A stretch of DNA of 64,000 nucleotides from Actinoalloteichus hymeniacidonis (GTDB lineage Bacteria; Actinomycetota; Actinomycetes; Mycobacteriales; Pseudonocardiaceae), in NCBI RefSeq assembly GCF_014203365.1, contig NZ_JACHIS010000001.1, forward strand, positions 124,001 through 188,000, read 5' to 3'. This document shows, piece by piece, positions 18,254-26,761 of the stretch. A model generated the notes under the pieces. The model searched no databases. It had not been told where the DNA came from and saw only the letters and a list, made by a program, of their open reading frames with translations. Made by a program: the position numbers and the translations under genes. Position 1 is the first letter of the stretch. Each line of letters starts with the position of its first letter.

Positions 18254-18709
18254 ATGACCGACTTGCCGCCGTACTCCGTCAGCGTTGCAGGTGTCGTCAC
18301 CCGCGAGGACGGTCGCATTCTGGTCATTCGGCGAGCCGACAACGGGCGGTGGGAACCGCCGGGAGGAATCCTCGAACGGGCCGAGACCGCCGAGGACGGC
18401 GTCCGCCGGGAAGTGTTGGAGGAAACCGGCGTCGAGGTCGTCGTCAACCGGCTCACCGGCGTCTATCAGAACCTGGGACTGGGGGTCATCGCGCTCGTCT
18501 TTCGATGCGTACCAACGGGCACGGTGATCGACAAGGTCGACGGCGAGGCCAGGGAGATCACCTGGCTGACCGCTGCCGAGGCCGCTACCGCGATGACCCC
18601 TGCCTTCGCGGTGCGCGTCGCTGATGCGCTGTCCGGGGCGGGTGCACGGTTCCGGGCGCATGACGGGACGAATCTGCTCTCAGTGCGCCCAGCGACCGAC
18701 CGCAGCTAA
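18254..18709 (+). CDS. Nudix hydrolase
   Basis: A 151-residue Nudix hydrolase. The Nudix box GGILERAETAEDGVRREV is followed by LEETGVEV with all catalytic glutamates present. Such enzymes cleave nucleoside diphosphates linked to another group, often as housecleaning. It is downstream of the HAD gene on the same strand. The ribosome site is weak (GAGGAC about 11 nt before ATG). Confidence 0.9.
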   Translation: MTDLPPYSVSVAGVVTREDGRILVIRRADNGRWEPPGGILERAETAEDGVRREVLEETGVEVVVNRLTGVYQNLGLGVIALVFRCVPTGTVIDKVDGEAREITWLTAAEAATAMTPAFAVRVADALSGAGARFRAHDGTNLLSVRPATDRS

Positions 18710-18722
18710 CGGCACACGGGAA

Positions 18723-19553
18723 TCACCGCACCGCGAGTCGGGAGAAGCCTTCCGCGCCGTGTCCGGCCTCGATGGCGCGCTGTACGGCGGCGCGGCCCGC
18801 GCGGAGCAGGTCGGCATCCACACCGCCCGCCCGCGCGGTCTCGATGACGTCGTCCAGGATCGAGGCGGCCGAGTCGATGGTGGACGCGTCGCCGGGAAAC
18901 TCGTGGCTGGTGAGGTGCGCGGTGACCAGGTCGATCAGGTCCGGCAGCATCGTCGTCATGTCCTTGGCAGGACCGTTGAACGCCGCCGGACTGATGTTCT
19001 CGGCCGCCGCCAGCTGGAAGGAGTGCACCACCCCGAACATCGAGGTCCAGAACAGATCCAGCAGTGACATGTTGAAGCCCGCGGCCTGTCCGGGGTCCTC
19101 GCCGAGGTACCGGCCGTTCTCACCGAGTGCTGCCAGCGTGTGCTGCTGTGCCGCATAGATCTCGCTCGACCCGCTGTAGAGCAGGGCCGCATCGGGGCCG
19201 CCGACGATGCCGTTGAGGATCACGCCGTCCAGATAAGCGATGCCGTGGTCGGCCGCCCAGGTTGCCATTTCGCGGGCTTGCTCGGGGGAGCCTCCGGTCA
19301 GGTTGAGCAGCGTGCGGCCCTTGAGCGCTTCGGCGTCGAGGATCGACTGCGCGGCCGGATAGTTCAGCACACAGACGATCACGAGCGGGCTGGCGGTGAT
19401 CGCCTCGCTCGCGGTCTCGGCGACGGTCACGTCGAGGCCGGTCTCCTTGCCGGGCGTGCGATTCCACACGGTGGTGGAGTGGCCCGAGGTGGTGCAGGCG
19501 GTTGCTATTGCGCGGCCCATGGGCCCGAGTCCGAGGACGGTTACGGATGTCAT
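18723..19553 (-). CDS. NAD(P)-dependent oxidoreductase, imine-reductase-like
   Basis: A 276-residue enzyme. An N-terminal Rossmann fold starts VTVLGLGPMGRAIATAC and has the NADPH-type WNRTPGK, followed by an all-helical C-terminal domain as in 6-phosphogluconate / beta-hydroxyacid dehydrogenases. The TLLNLTGGSPEQAREMATWA and YLDGVILNGIVGGP segments are characteristic of bacterial imine reductases. The natural substrate is unknown. It is divergent from a MerR regulator and has a MerR-type promoter, so it is probably induced by that regulator's ligand. Confidence 0.85.
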   Translation of the reverse strand: MTSVTVLGLGPMGRAIATACTTSGHSTTVWNRTPGKETGLDVTVAETASEAITASPLVIVCVLNYPAAQSILDAEALKGRTLLNLTGGSPEQAREMATWAADHGIAYLDGVILNGIVGGPDAALLYSGSSEIYAAQQHTLAALGENGRYLGEDPGQAAGFNMSLLDLFWTSMFGVVHSFQLAAAENISPAAFNGPAKDMTTMLPDLIDLVTAHLTSHEFPGDASTIDSAASILDDVIETARAGGVDADLLRAGRAAVQRAIEAGHGAEGFSRLAVR

Positions 19554-19561
19554 GCTCGCGA

Positions 19562-19592
19562 AGCTAAACCTTCACGTTGACGTGAGAGTCAA
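19562..19592 (-). promoter_or_regulatory. MerR-type promoter and operator for the imine-reductase-like gene
   Basis: On the minus strand TTGACT (19592-19587) and TTAGCT (19567-19562) form -35 and -10 elements separated by 19 nt, the overlong spacing that MerR regulators untwist. Inside the spacer, TCACGT and ACGTGA at 19572-19585 make the dyad. It is the first 9 nt upstream of the IRED start and 14 nt upstream of the MerR start. Confidence 0.7.
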
Positions 19593-19605
19593 GGCAGGAG
19601 TGCGA

Positions 19606-19959
19606 ATGCGGATCGGGGAACTATCGCGACGGACCGGCGTCAGCGAACGCGCCCTGCGGTACTACGAGGAGCAGGGACTACTTCAGCCGCGCCGACTACC
19701 CAGCGGCTATCGCGAGTACCGCGAACTGGACATCGCGGCGGTGCAGCGGATTCGGGTCCTGCTCGACGCCGGGCTGAACACCGCCCAGATCGTCGAGGTC
19801 CTGCCGTGCATGGTCACCGACGACGGCCGTCTGCTGCCCAGCTGCCCGGAACTGGTCGACGAGCTGGTCAAGCAGCGTGATCGGATCGGCGCTGCCATCG
19901 CCGAACTGGAGACCACCCGGTCGAACCTGACCAGGATCATCGACAACGAGCGGCGCTGA
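19606..19959 (+). CDS. MerR family transcriptional regulator
   Basis: A 117-residue MerR regulator with the helix-turn-helix MRIGELSRRTGVSERALRYY, then EEQGLLQPRR and a dimerisation coiled coil at about residues 75-115. A single Cys in EVLPCM and one in LLPSCPEL could be ligand or redox contacts. ATG 19606 has GGAG 5 nt upstream and gives the canonical MerR start. It is divergent from the imine-reductase-like gene. Confidence 0.92.
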   Translation: MRIGELSRRTGVSERALRYYEEQGLLQPRRLPSGYREYRELDIAAVQRIRVLLDAGLNTAQIVEVLPCMVTDDGRLLPSCPELVDELVKQRDRIGAAIAELETTRSNLTRIIDNERR

Positions 19960-19971
19960 GGGACCGGCCGA

Positions 19972-20376
19972 TCAACCGGAGTCGTCGCCGCGGCGATTGC
20001 GATTGATGTCGCCGCCCGCCTGCTGGATGACCGCGTTATCCCGTGCCTCGGCTCGCTGCTGCACGGTCCTGGGCGGCGAGTTGAAGGACACTCCGCCCCG
20101 AACCTCGCCTGCCTGGATCACCGATCCGCTGACATCGCCGTGTATCGAGTTGTGCGTGGTCCGCCCGTGCGGCTCACCGGCCGGGGCATCCTCGGCCGAG
20201 TGCTGCTTGCCGTCGTCCCGGCCGGTCCAGAGTGTTATCCCCGCTCCGGCCAGGGTCGCCACGCCGACGGCGACCCAGGCTAGGACGTTGTCCACCGATT
20301 CGGTCGCGATGTTGACGGCGATGCCACCGCCGGTCACCACCAGCGCCGCGGCCAATGCCTGCCACCATCGCCTCAT
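19972..20376 (-). CDS. Small membrane protein with a RHIM-like (amyloid-type) motif
   Basis: A 134-residue protein. Two hydrophobic segments at residues 6-24 and about 30-48 make a membrane hairpin; the rest is a hydrophilic tail. The tail contains HNSIHGDVSGSVIQAGEV followed by RGGVSFN, and further on AVIQQAGGDIN. The pattern N-x-I-x-G-x-V-x-G-x-V-hydrophobic-Q-A-G resembles the actinobacterial amyloid signalling motif likened to animal RHIM (BASS3 type, from memory). Such motifs usually link NLR-like sensors to effectors. ATG 20376 has AAGGAG 6-7 nt upstream. No sensor or effector gene is adjacent. Confidence 0.7.
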   Translation of the reverse strand: MRRWWQALAAALVVTGGGIAVNIATESVDNVLAWVAVGVATLAGAGITLWTGRDDGKQHSAEDAPAGEPHGRTTHNSIHGDVSGSVIQAGEVRGGVSFNSPPRTVQQRAEARDNAVIQQAGGDINRNRRGDDSG

Positions 20377-20484
20377 CGCCGACTCCTTCGGATGCCGATG
20401 CCGTTGTCTCCAGTATCGGCCGATGGTGACGACTACGGTACTGCGGGTGATATTGAAAACCCCTATTTCTCGGCTGCCCACCGA

Positions 20485-21324
20485 TCAAGACCAGCGGCGG
20501 AACCCGCCCTCGGAGTTGATGACCTGCCCGGTGATCCACCGGCCCTCGTCGGTGACCAGCCAGGAGATCAGGCGGGCCGGATCGTCGGGCTCGCCCCATC
20601 GGCCACCGGGGAAGCGGGCGGCCACGGCGGCGACCGCGTCGGGCGGGGCATAGCCGGTGTCGACCGGGCCCGGGTTCACCGCGTTGACGGTGATGCCTCG
20701 GTCGGCGAGGTGGTCGGCCAGGGTCGGGGTGATCGCCGCCAGCGCGCCCTTGGCCGCCGCGTAGGCGACCTCGCCGGTCATCGGCCCGAGATTCTGACCG
20801 GAGGTCAGGAAGATGATCCGCCCGCCGTCTCGGCCATCGTGGTGCGCGGCGAATCGCTGGGCCAGCAGGATGGACGAGCGGGTGTTCACCGCCCAGTGCA
20901 GGTCGAGGGTCTCCTCGGTCATGGCTTCGAGGTCACCGTCGGGCGCGGACTGGGCGTGGTTGCACACCAGGATGTCGATCGGACCGAATTGCTCGACCGA
21001 GGTGTCGAACAGCGTTGCGGGGGCGGCCGGTGCCCGGAGATCGGCGGCAAGCTGTTCGATCCGCGCTCGCGGGTTGCTCGCCGCTTCGCGGATGCCCGCC
21101 GACACTCCATCGATGCCCGCCGGATCGGCGCCCCAATGCTGTTCCCGGTCGTGTGGGACGTGGTGCTGAAAGACGATGTCGGCCCCATAGGCGGCGAATC
21201 TCCTGGCCACGGCGTAGCCGATGCCGCGTCGTCTACTCACACCGGTGATCAACGCGCGTCGGCCGAGTAGCGGATACGGATCACGGCCGGGTCCGTCGAT
21301 GCTGGAGTTCGAGGGAAACGCCAT
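20485..21324 (-). CDS. Short-chain dehydrogenase/reductase
   Basis: A 279-residue SDR. The cofactor loop is ALITGVSRRRGIGYAVARRF, NAG is replaced by CNHAQ, the active-site Tyr/Lys lie in VAYAAAKGAL and the family segment is NAVNPGPVDTGY. The substrate is unknown. A CebR-type LacI operator lies 83 nt upstream of its start, so sugar-responsive control is possible. Confidence 0.88.
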   Translation of the reverse strand: MAFPSNSSIDGPGRDPYPLLGRRALITGVSRRRGIGYAVARRFAAYGADIVFQHHVPHDREQHWGADPAGIDGVSAGIREAASNPRARIEQLAADLRAPAAPATLFDTSVEQFGPIDILVCNHAQSAPDGDLEAMTEETLDLHWAVNTRSSILLAQRFAAHHDGRDGGRIIFLTSGQNLGPMTGEVAYAAAKGALAAITPTLADHLADRGITVNAVNPGPVDTGYAPPDAVAAVAARFPGGRWGEPDDPARLISWLVTDEGRWITGQVINSEGGFRRWS

Positions 21325-21406
21325 CGATCGATTCTGCTCGCGGACTTCAGCGGTGGCGACGGATTTTTTGCGCAGGCGAGCGGGGAAACGGCATCGACCA
21401 CAGCTG

Positions 21407-21420
21407 TGGGAGCGCTCCCG
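21407..21420. promoter_or_regulatory. CebR-type LacI operator (one mismatch)
   Basis: TGGGAGCGCTCCCG matches the cellobiose repressor CebR box TGGGAGCGCTCCCA at 13 of 14 positions. It lies 83 nt upstream of the SDR start. No cellobiose transporter, cellulase or LacI gene is present in the window. Confidence 0.75.
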
Positions 21421-21606
21421 CAGGTAGGCTGGCTGTGATCGATGGTGACCGCGTCGAGTGGCGGCCTATTCGGCCGAACGGCGAACGCTCTCACCCGGAC
21501 GGATGGCTGTTTTACGGCGGGCAACGGGGCGGGCGGTAGTCATTATGCGAACTTCGTTAGCCGCCAGGGGTTTACAGCAAATTTCAGTCCCGTTACTCTT
21601 GATCAT

Positions 21607-21620
21607 TGGGAGCGCTCCCA
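21607..21620. promoter_or_regulatory. Perfect CebR-type LacI operator
   Basis: TGGGAGCGCTCCCA is an exact 14-bp palindrome identical to the streptomycete CebR consensus. It is 200 bp from the first box and has no identifiable target gene immediately downstream on either strand. Confidence 0.8.
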
Positions 21621-21813
21621 GTTCGATCGGTTCGCCCCCATACGTCGACTCCGGTCTGGGGCGTGCTGCGCGCCCACTCGCCCTAGACCGGGCTTCAACA
21701 TAGTTCCGTGTTCCGTAGCATGCGAGTATCGCTGGTGACGGAATCCGTTTGCCGTCGCAGGCAGGCGTGAGACCTGTCCGAGCACGTGCCTTCGGGCTGT
21801 TCTCGGTCGAATA

Positions 21814-21861
21814 CCGTTGTCGGTCGGTGGGTTCGCAGGGGAGCCCACCGACCGACAACGG
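21814..21861 (-). terminator. Terminator of the LASTG surface protein gene
   Basis: An 18-bp perfect stem, 21814-21831 with 21844-21861, closes a 12-nt loop. It starts 7 nt after the stop codon of the minus-strand surface-protein gene. There is no strong T tract. Confidence 0.8.
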
Positions 21862-21868
21862 CCCTATC

Positions 21869-23869
21869 TCATTCGGTTTCGTTGGCGCGACGTCGTCGCG
21901 AGAGTCCGAGCGTGAGGCCGCCCGCTCCGATCAGCGCGACCGCCGCCAAGGAGAGCGGCCATGCGCCGTTGATGCCGGTGGACGCCAGGTTCCGGACCGC
22001 CGAGTTCGGACCGGATTCCGAACCGGGTCCACCGTTGCCTGCCGGGCCGAGGTTGTCGCCATCGGGACCCGAGCCGTCCGGTCCCGAGCCGTCGGGTGCC
22101 GGATTGGTCGGGTCATCGTCGTCCTGGTCGTCGTCCTGGCCACCGGGATTCGAACCGTCCGCCCAGGTCACCGGGATCCGGGTGTCCTGGGAGCGATCCC
22201 CGCCCGCCTGGTGGTCGCGGCGGGTGATGATCGAGCACGCCGTCTCCCGGCAGTCGACGAACTCGTCGGCGGCGGGCACGGTCAGGGTGACGTCGAAGGA
22301 ACCGCCCGAACCCCACGGGATCGTCAGGTTCGAACCGTAGGGATCGGTGCCGATCCACTTCGAGGAACCCGCCTCGCCGCTCATGTCCACCCCGCCCACA
22401 CACGGCGTCGGCTGCGCGCCGGGGCCGTTGTCCACGCAGAGTGCGACGTAGATGTTCTTGTCGACATCGAAGCCGCTGCCGGTCACCCGGACGTCGGCGC
22501 CTGCGGGGTCGAGGTCGTCGACCGGGGTCGCCTCGACCTGCTGGCCCTCCGGTCCGGTCGCCTGACCGGTGCCGTTCGGCTCCTGCTGGACGTCCTTGTT
22601 CTCGGCGAAGGTGATCGGCACCCAGACGTCCTGGGAGCGATCGGCGATGGCGGTGTGGTCGTTGAACGCGGCGACGTAGCAATCCTGCTTCGCGCAGTCC
22701 ACGGCTCGGCCGTCCTTCTCGAACGACGGCGCCAGCTCGATCGTCTCGGTGAAGGTGCCCGATTCGTCGACTGCGGACAGCCAGGCAGCCGAGGTGTAGG
22801 TCTCGGGGTAGGCGGCCTCGCCTAATTCGACGGTCTGGGCCAGGTAGATGCCCTGGCCCGGAGCGAAGCCCGAGCCGGTGACCTCGACGGATTCGCCCTG
22901 CGCGCCGAGTCCCTCGGTCTTGGAGACGGTGAGTGCGGGGTCGAGTTCGGTTGCGGTGTCGGCGAAGGACACCGGGGTGAAGGTGTCCAGGGTCCGGTCG
23001 GTGGAGCCGTGCGCGGCGAAGGTGAGCACCTCGCAGCCGACGGCGACGCAGTCGATCACGCCGGATCCGGTCTCGTACTCGGCGACGACGTCGAGATCGG
23101 TCTCGAAGCTTCCCGAGGCCAGGTCGGCGGCGGTGAGGAAGGCCGCCGAGTGGTAGACGCTCGCGTCGGTCCAGTAGTCCTCGTTGTGCGGGCCGAAGAC
23201 CGCGTAGATACCGGGAACGCCTGGGGGCAGGTTGAAGCCGGTTCCGGAGACGGTGACGGTGTCGCCCGCCGGGTCGAGGCCCTCGGACGCGGACAGCGTG
23301 ACCGAGGGGTCGGCGATGGGCCGAGGTTCGGCGAAGGTCACCGGAACCCGGACGTCCTGGGATCGGTCGCCCGCCCTGGTGTGGTCGGCGCGGGTGATCA
23401 CCGAGCAGACGACGCCCTCGTCGAGGCAGTCGGTGTACTCGTCCGACGAGGCGAGCCGCAGGTCGAACTCGAAGCCGCCTCGACCGTCGCCCTCGTCGGT
23501 GTAGGGCTTGGCCAGGTCGACGCCGTAGGGCGGCGGGTTGGACGAGATCCATACCGAGCTGCCGCTCTCGCCGGTCATGTCGACCCCGCCGATGCAGGGG
23601 CTCGGGGTGACGCCCGGGCCATTGTCGACACAGAAGGCCAGGTAGATGCCCTTCGCGATGTCGAATCCGGTGCCGGTGACGGTGATGGTCTCACCGGCGC
23701 GGTCGAGATCGGCCGTCTTGGAGACGGTGATCTGCTGCCCCTCCGGACCGGGGTCGCCCTGCGCTTGGGCGATCGCGGGAACGGCCGTGCCCAGTGCCAT
23801 CGTCGCGGCGATGGCGGCGGCGACCGGCCATCTCAGCCGGTCGGTGATGCGTCTTCCACTCGTCCTCAT
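21869..23869 (-). CDS. Sortase-anchored surface protein with four neocarzinostatin-fold domains
   Basis: A 666-residue exported protein. A signal peptide spans residues 1-36. Four immunoglobulin-like domains follow at about 46-180, 187-303, 312-422 and 446-570. Domains 1 and 4 carry the cysteine pattern C-x(11)-C and DC-x(4-5)-C, and all end in a VPVTF-type strand, as in neocarzinostatin apoproteins. Domains 2 and 3 keep only the second Cys pair. A disordered Asp/Gly/Pro linker leads to LASTG at 628-632, a hydrophobic helix and RRRR, the layout recognised by class E sortases. An IdeR-type box and the haem-uptake operon lie upstream in divergent orientation, so a haem or iron-related surface role is inferred. 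ATG 23869 has AGGAG 10 nt upstream. Confidence 0.85.
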   Translation of the reverse strand: MRTSGRRITDRLRWPVAAAIAATMALGTAVPAIAQAQGDPGPEGQQITVSKTADLDRAGETITVTGTGFDIAKGIYLAFCVDNGPGVTPSPCIGGVDMTGESGSSVWISSNPPPYGVDLAKPYTDEGDGRGGFEFDLRLASSDEYTDCLDEGVVCSVITRADHTRAGDRSQDVRVPVTFAEPRPIADPSVTLSASEGLDPAGDTVTVSGTGFNLPPGVPGIYAVFGPHNEDYWTDASVYHSAAFLTAADLASGSFETDLDVVAEYETGSGVIDCVAVGCEVLTFAAHGSTDRTLDTFTPVSFADTATELDPALTVSKTEGLGAQGESVEVTGSGFAPGQGIYLAQTVELGEAAYPETYTSAAWLSAVDESGTFTETIELAPSFEKDGRAVDCAKQDCYVAAFNDHTAIADRSQDVWVPITFAENKDVQQEPNGTGQATGPEGQQVEATPVDDLDPAGADVRVTGSGFDVDKNIYVALCVDNGPGAQPTPCVGGVDMSGEAGSSKWIGTDPYGSNLTIPWGSGGSFDVTLTVPAADEFVDCRETACSIITRRDHQAGGDRSQDTRIPVTWADGSNPGGQDDDQDDDDPTNPAPDGSGPDGSGPDGDNLGPAGNGGPGSESGPNSAVRNLASTGINGAWPLSLAAVALIGAGGLTLGLSRRRRANETE

Positions 23870-24116
23870 GTCGTGCAGCACTCCTACTAGGTCGGATTGT
23901 CGTTCGGTGTCCGCCGACGAGTGGTGGGTGATCGGGAACTGCTGATGGGACGAGCCGCGGTCGGTGCCTCGACACACCGCTGCCGGGTCTCGCCACGGCG
24001 CCAGCGCGGTCATTCGCTCGGCACGTGGTCTTGGTCGGGAGGCAAGCCAGACCGCTTGCAGCGCGGTACTTCCCCGGAACCTGCTGTCTACTTTGGCAAG
24101 GCTTCCCTATGTTAAT

Positions 24117-24135
24117 TTTGGTGAGCCTAACCTAA
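24117..24135. promoter_or_regulatory. IdeR/DtxR iron box
   Basis: On the minus strand the 19-mer TTAGGTTAGGCTCACCAAA closely matches the consensus TTAGGTTAGGCTAACCTAA, with the left half perfect. It lies between the divergent surface-protein and heme-oxygenase genes, so both would be repressed by iron-loaded IdeR. Confidence 0.85.
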
Positions 24136-24301
24136 TCTGAGATAGTCAACAAGGTTGGCTTGGAGGGGAATTCGTCGGTCGTAGCGGCGGTGACCAGCTG
24201 CGATGTGGCGTTGTCGGCCGCAGGGCTCGCGCTCGGGTCCACCCGCGCGACGGTGGCCGAATCCGAACCGGTTCCACTCATGGACCTCAGGCAGGGGTGC
24301 A

Positions 24302-24994
24302 ATGCACACGAAGAGTGCTCGGGAGACGGGCTTCGCCGAACGACTCAGAGACCGCGGTCGGAACTGGCACGAAGCCGCCCGTCACACCGATTACCTGGAC
24401 GCGCTTCTCGGGGGAGAGCTGTCCCGTGCAGGTTATGCGGGGCTGGTCGCGCAGCACTACCAGCTGTACTCGCTGTTGGAGGAGGCCTCGGCGCGGATGC
24501 GCACCGACCCCATCGCCGGTCGGTTCGTCTTCGACGAGTTGTCGCGCACCGCCGCACTCGAAGCCGACCTGCGACACCTGCACGGTCCACAGTGGCGAGA
24601 CCACCTCGAACCGACCCCGGCGACCGTCCGCTATCTGGACCGGATTCGTGAGGTCTGCTTCGACTGGCCGGGCGGGTTCATCGCCCACCACTACACCCGC
24701 TATCTCGGTGACCTCTCCGGCGGGCGCATCGTCGGTCGCCGACTCGCCGAGGTCTACGGAATCGACGGCGATGGCGCCCGCTTCTACGCCTTCGATCTGA
24801 TCCCGAAGCCACCCGTCTTCAAGGCGGCGTACCGGGAATTACTCGACGACACCGGCTGGGACGACGAGGAGCAGGATCGCGTCATCGAGGAATCCCTGCT
24901 CGCCTACCAGCTCAACACCGACATGCTCGTCGACCTCGCTGCGGTGTACCTGCCGCGCATCCCATCGCCTGCCAACACCGAGGACGTAGCCTGA
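24302..24994 (+). CDS. hmuO: Biliverdin-producing heme oxygenase
   Basis: A 230-residue soluble enzyme that opens haem to release iron, CO and biliverdin. The proximal haem-ligand region is NWHEAARHTDYLDALLGGEL and the distal helix contains the GDLSGGRIVGRRL motif, both diagnostic. ATG 24302 has AGGGG about 5 nt upstream; a longer frame back to 24203 lacks support. It heads an operon with a surface protein and hmuTUV, joined by overlapping stop/start codons, under the iron box at 24117. Confidence 0.93.
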   Translation: MHTKSARETGFAERLRDRGRNWHEAARHTDYLDALLGGELSRAGYAGLVAQHYQLYSLLEEASARMRTDPIAGRFVFDELSRTAALEADLRHLHGPQWRDHLEPTPATVRYLDRIREVCFDWPGGFIAHHYTRYLGDLSGGRIVGRRLAEVYGIDGDGARFYAFDLIPKPPVFKAAYRELLDDTGWDDEEQDRVIEESLLAYQLNTDMLVDLAAVYLPRIPSPANTEDVA

Positions 24995-25755
24995 TGCGGT
25001 TCGTTGCAACGATAGGACTCTGCGCAGCACTGCTGGTCGCGCCGATGGCGGCGGGCAGCACCGCGCTGGCATCGACCTCCGGCGGCACCGAGGAAACGGG
25101 CGCGGCGGGGCAGACCCTGACCGTCTCTCGCACCGAGGGACTGGACCCCGCAGGCGAACAGGTCACCGTCACCGGCAGCGGATTCGACGAGAACAAGGGC
25201 ATCTACGTCGCGTTGTGTGTGCTGCCCGAACCGGGCGGCCAACCGGGGCCGTGCCTCGGCGGCGTCGACATGGAGGGCGAGAGCGGCGCGTCGAGTTGGA
25301 TCTCGTCGAATCCACCGCCCTACGGCGAAGGCCTTGCCACCGCCTACGAACCGGGCGGCGGGTTCACCGTGGAACTGACCGTGCAGGCTCAAGACCAGTT
25401 CACCGACTGCCTGGCCACGCCCTGCGGCGTCGTCACCCGGACCGATCACCTGCGTACCGCCGACCGCAGCCAGGACGTGCTGATCCCGATCAGCTTCGCC
25501 GAGACAGGCGCGGCCGAGGCCGCTGCCGACGGGGAGGAATCGGCCGAGAGCGCCCCGGTCTCGGAGGACACCTCGACCAGCCCCGTCCTGATCGGCGGTG
25601 CCATCGGACTGCTCGTGCTGATCGGACTCGGTTTCCTGCTGGTGCGGCGGAAGCGCACCGACACGACGCCTGCCACCGAAACGGATCCCGAGGCCACCGA
25701 ATCCGATGCGGACCGAGCCGCGAACCGCGAGGCGACCGACGATGCGTCTCGCTGA
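24994..25755 (+). CDS. Membrane-anchored neocarzinostatin-fold protein of the haem operon
   Basis: A 253-residue protein with a signal peptide (residues 1-27), one neocarzinostatin-like domain at about 38-172 and a transmembrane helix near 198-218 followed by RRKR and an acidic tail. The domain has C-x(11)-C (CVLPEPGGQPGPC) and DCLATPC and is closely similar to domain 1 of the surface protein at 21869, including the WISSNPPPYG segment. The ATG overlaps the hmuO stop (TGATG), so it is co-translated. A haem-relay role between the wall and HmuT is inferred from position. Confidence 0.85.
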   Translation: MRFVATIGLCAALLVAPMAAGSTALASTSGGTEETGAAGQTLTVSRTEGLDPAGEQVTVTGSGFDENKGIYVALCVLPEPGGQPGPCLGGVDMEGESGASSWISSNPPPYGEGLATAYEPGGGFTVELTVQAQDQFTDCLATPCGVVTRTDHLRTADRSQDVLIPISFAETGAAEAAADGEESAESAPVSEDTSTSPVLIGGAIGLLVLIGLGFLLVRRKRTDTTPATETDPEATESDADRAANREATDDASR

Positions 25756-26761
25756 TCACGCCGCCGGGCTGGCCGTGGCGGTACTGGGAGCCTGCTTCCT
25801 CTCTGCCTGCTCGATCCCCGGCGACGAGGCCACCGAATCCAGCCCGTTCGCCTGTGTGCCAGCGCAATCCGCAGCAGAATCGGTCGCCGTCGACCCGATC
25901 GACTCGGCGCCGACCCCACAACTCCCCGTCGACGTCACCTCGGCCGACGGCACCGAGGTGCAGGTCACCGACGTGAGCCGCATTCTCGCGGTCAACCTGA
26001 ACGGCTCCCTCGCCGAAATCGTGTTCAGTCTCGGACTCGGGGACAACGTCGTCGGACGAGACATCGCCACCACCTTCGAGCAGGCCGAGGACCTGCCGGT
26101 GGTGACCCAGGCCCACGACCTGTCGGCCGAGGGCGTGCTCGACCTGGACCCCAGTGTTGTGTTGGTCGATTCCAGCATCGGACCACCCGAGGTCATCACC
26201 CAGCTTCGCGAGTCCGGCGTCCCGGTGGTCTCCTTCGAGGAGGCCTGGTCGATCGAGGAGATCGCCCCCCGGATCGAGGTGGTGGCCGAGGCGCTGGGAG
26301 TGCCCGAGGCCGGGGAGCAGCTCATCGAACGCACCGAGGCCGAGCTCGCCTCGGCCCTGGACCAGGTCGGCGCGGCCGGACCGAGTCCGCGCATCGCCTT
26401 TCTCTACCTGCGGGGCAGCGCCGGGGTGTATCTGCTGGCGGGCGAGGGTTCCGGGGCCGATTCGATGATCGAGGCCATCGGTGGGATCGATGCGGGCAGC
26501 GACATCGGCATCGAGAAATTCCGGCCGATCACCAGCGAGGCACTCATCAATGCGGCGCCCGACGTCATCCTGATGATGTCCGGCGGCCTGGAATCGGTCG
26601 GCGGCGTCGATGGGCTGGTCGAGGTGCCCGGCGTGGCACAGACTCCGGCGGGCCGTAATCGATGCGTCGTCGATGTGGACGACGGGACACTGCTCAGCTT
26701 CGGGCCGCGCACCGGCCAGATCGTGGTGGACCTCGCCGCCAGAATCGAACGCGCCGGATGA
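25742..26761 (+). CDS. hmuT: Haem ABC transporter, substrate-binding lipoprotein
   Basis: A 339-residue lipoprotein. The leader ends in the lipobox LSAC, giving membrane anchoring after signal peptidase II. The rest is a class III binding protein (VSRILAVNLNGSLAEIVFSL, later DDGTLLSFGPRTGQIV). It would pass haem to HmuU. The start codon at 25742 lies inside the end of the previous gene (14-nt overlap) and its stop overlaps the hmuU start (ATGA). Confidence 0.9.
   Translation: MRLADHAAGLAVAVLGACFLSACSIPGDEATESSPFACVPAQSAAESVAVDPIDSAPTPQLPVDVTSADGTEVQVTDVSRILAVNLNGSLAEIVFSLGLGDNVVGRDIATTFEQAEDLPVVTQAHDLSAEGVLDLDPSVVLVDSSIGPPEVITQLRESGVPVVSFEEAWSIEEIAPRIEVVAEALGVPEAGEQLIERTEAELASALDQVGAAGPSPRIAFLYLRGSAGVYLLAGEGSGADSMIEAIGGIDAGSDIGIEKFRPITSEALINAAPDVILMMSGGLESVGGVDGLVEVPGVAQTPAGRNRCVVDVDDGTLLSFGPRTGQIVVDLAARIERAG

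Larger units (their letters stand above)
21325..21868. other. Long intergenic region with two CebR-type boxes
   Basis: About 540 bases with no gene I can support. It contains the two LacI-type boxes (21407-21420 and 21607-21620) and the terminator of the surface protein (21814-21861). The short frames here have no family resemblance and no consistent codon bias. It may be the remnant of a sugar-regulated locus. Confidence 0.6.

Noticed and set aside
21442-21738. A 98-codon plus-strand frame between the CebR boxes
   Set aside because: No ribosome site, no family resemblance, irregular composition, and equally long frames on the other strand. I treat the region as non-coding.
24203-24301. Extended N-terminus of heme oxygenase
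   Set aside because: The 33 extra residues are Arg/Pro/Trp-rich and unlike the family; ATG 24302 has a ribosome site.
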